In this document: piece by piece, positions 45,145-45,980 of the stretch
Position numbering within the stretch: the first letter of the stretch is position 1
Layout: each line of letters starts with the position of its first letter
The notes under the pieces: model-generated
The model's database searches: none
What the model saw: the letters and a program-made list of their open reading frames with translations, nothing else
Told to the model about the DNA's origin: nothing
Position numbers and translations under genes: made by a program
DNA from: Thermus hydrothermalis
GTDB lineage: Bacteria; Deinococcota; Deinococci; Deinococcales; Thermaceae
Direction of reading: 5' to 3'
Length of the DNA: 45,980 bases
NCBI RefSeq assembly: GCF_022760925.1
Contig: NZ_JAKTNT010000019.1
Coordinates: forward strand, 1 to 45,980

Positions 45145-45980
45145 TTATCGGGCTACAGGCAACCCCGTGGCCCGGCTAATCTGCCTGGCTGCCTCGTCCA
45201 ACGCCTCCTTAGCCGTCTTGTACTTCCCAGCAAGGAAGTCCGCTTGGATGGCGGTCATGATCTGCCGCGCCTCCTGGAAGTACTGCGTGCCCCTCGCGGG
45301 CGGGATCCTGCCAAGGGTCCCCAAGATCAGTTGCCAGATGGGTTGGTTGCCCCAGTAGGGTTGGGGTTGCTTAACGTAGGGATCGTTCAACGCCGGAAGG
45401 TAGGAGGGAACTAAACCGTACTCCTTGAGCATGGTGATCTGGCCTTCTGTAGTGGCCAAAGCGTGCTTGACAAAAGCCCATGCGGCCTCCTTGTTCCGGC
45501 TGGATGCGGGGATGGCCAACGCGGAACCGCCCAGGTTGGCCGCCCGCACCCCACCTTTGGTAGCGGCAGGCATCAAGTAAACACCCCACTTCCCGCTCTG
45601 ATCAGGGGCATTCGTACGGATGGTCCCCTCGTACCAAGCACCAAACATGGCGCTGGCCACGGCTCCCGCCTTGATGTACTGAATTTGCTCGTTCCAACCC
45701 CCAAAGGCCACTACGCCTGCGTCCACCAGCTTCTTGATGGTATCCAAGGCGCGCACGCACCCCGGCTGGTTCACTGTAACCGCAGTGCCTTGGTTGTTGA
45801 AGTAGAAGCAGCCATTCTGGTTGGCCAGCATGCGGAACCACTCGTCGTCCTGGCCGTTGGCGATGGTGCCCATCTTCACCTTGCCGCCGGTGGCCTGAAG
45901 CATGCGCCTACCAGCCACAATAAAGTCACCCAAGTTGCTACCCAGCCATCTTCTGGGTCAGGAGACTGATGTTATGGGCC
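45145..45980 (-). CDS. Sugar ABC transporter substrate-binding protein, 3' part, apparent frameshift
   Basis: C-terminal part of a CUT1-type extracellular solute-binding protein that continues beyond the right edge. About 262 residues are readable, from LGDFIVAGRRMLQATGG to SRATGLPVAR, with typical features: AMFGAWYEGTIRT, GKWGVYLMPAATKGG, NLGGSALAIPASSRNKEAAWAFVKH and a C-terminal helix for lobe closure. The reading frame meets a stop at 45960-45958, while the neighbouring frame reads AHNISLLTQKMAG from the window edge and stops at 45941-45939. Dropping one G in the GGG run at 45943-45941 joins the two frames, so this is a one-base insertion, real or a sequencing error. Confidence 0.8.

Overview
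The window is a high-GC bacterial chromosome segment from a member of Thermus. The evidence is a complete 14-gene nqo/nuo complex I operon whose subunit lengths and cysteine positions match Thermus thermophilus, a DdrA/Rad52-like repair gene, an RsmA, a GH42/GH36/GalT galactoside set of the kind known from Thermus brockianus, and many promoters whose -10 box lies only 6-8 nt before the start codon (leaderless mRNAs). Species cannot be fixed from the sequence alone.

Layout. (1) 1-2.7 kb: tRNA-Ala(CGC), a small exported protein, then ddrA - metallophosphoesterase - rsmA on the plus strand. (2) 2.8-16.8 kb: one plus-strand operon for NADH:quinone oxidoreductase in the order Nqo7-6-5-4-2-1-3-8-9-10-11-12-13-14, mostly with 4-nt stop/start overlaps, a structured leader and a terminator. 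(3) 16.8-18.1 kb: a small unknown gene convergent with arginase. (4) 18.39-19.64 kb: a 17-repeat CRISPR array without cas genes, read on the minus strand, with its leader to the right. (5) 20.0-25.1 kb: yceD-rpmF, then fabH-fabD-fabG-acpP-fabF for fatty acid synthesis. (6) 25.1-29.9 kb: a dNTP triphosphohydrolase, a LysN-type aminotransferase, and a two-gene restriction-modification unit fitted between lysN and rluD. (7) 29.9-36.0 kb: panB, ruvB, a DUF4388 protein with a degenerate receiver, a TPR protein and an FtsH paralogue. (8) 36.0-45.98 kb, minus strand: substrate-binding protein (cut by the window and apparently frameshifted), two sugar ABC permeases, beta-galactosidase, alpha-galactosidase, galactose-1-phosphate uridylyltransferase, glycerol kinase and glycerol-3-phosphate dehydrogenase, in one tightly packed run.

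How the parts work together. Complex I and GlpD both feed electrons to the quinone pool. The last cluster is the most suggestive: import, alpha- and beta-galactoside cleavage, galactose-1-phosphate use and glycerol oxidation are encoded as one unit. That is the set needed to use galactosyl-glycerols such as the mono- and digalactosyl-glycerol head groups of phototroph galactolipids. This reading is inference. Other points of interest are a six-codon leaderless mini-ORF coupled to fabH, an uncharacterised restriction enzyme, CRISPR spacers that look antisense to coding sequence with two that may hit homologous genes, and three convergent gene pairs that share a palindromic CTAG stop.
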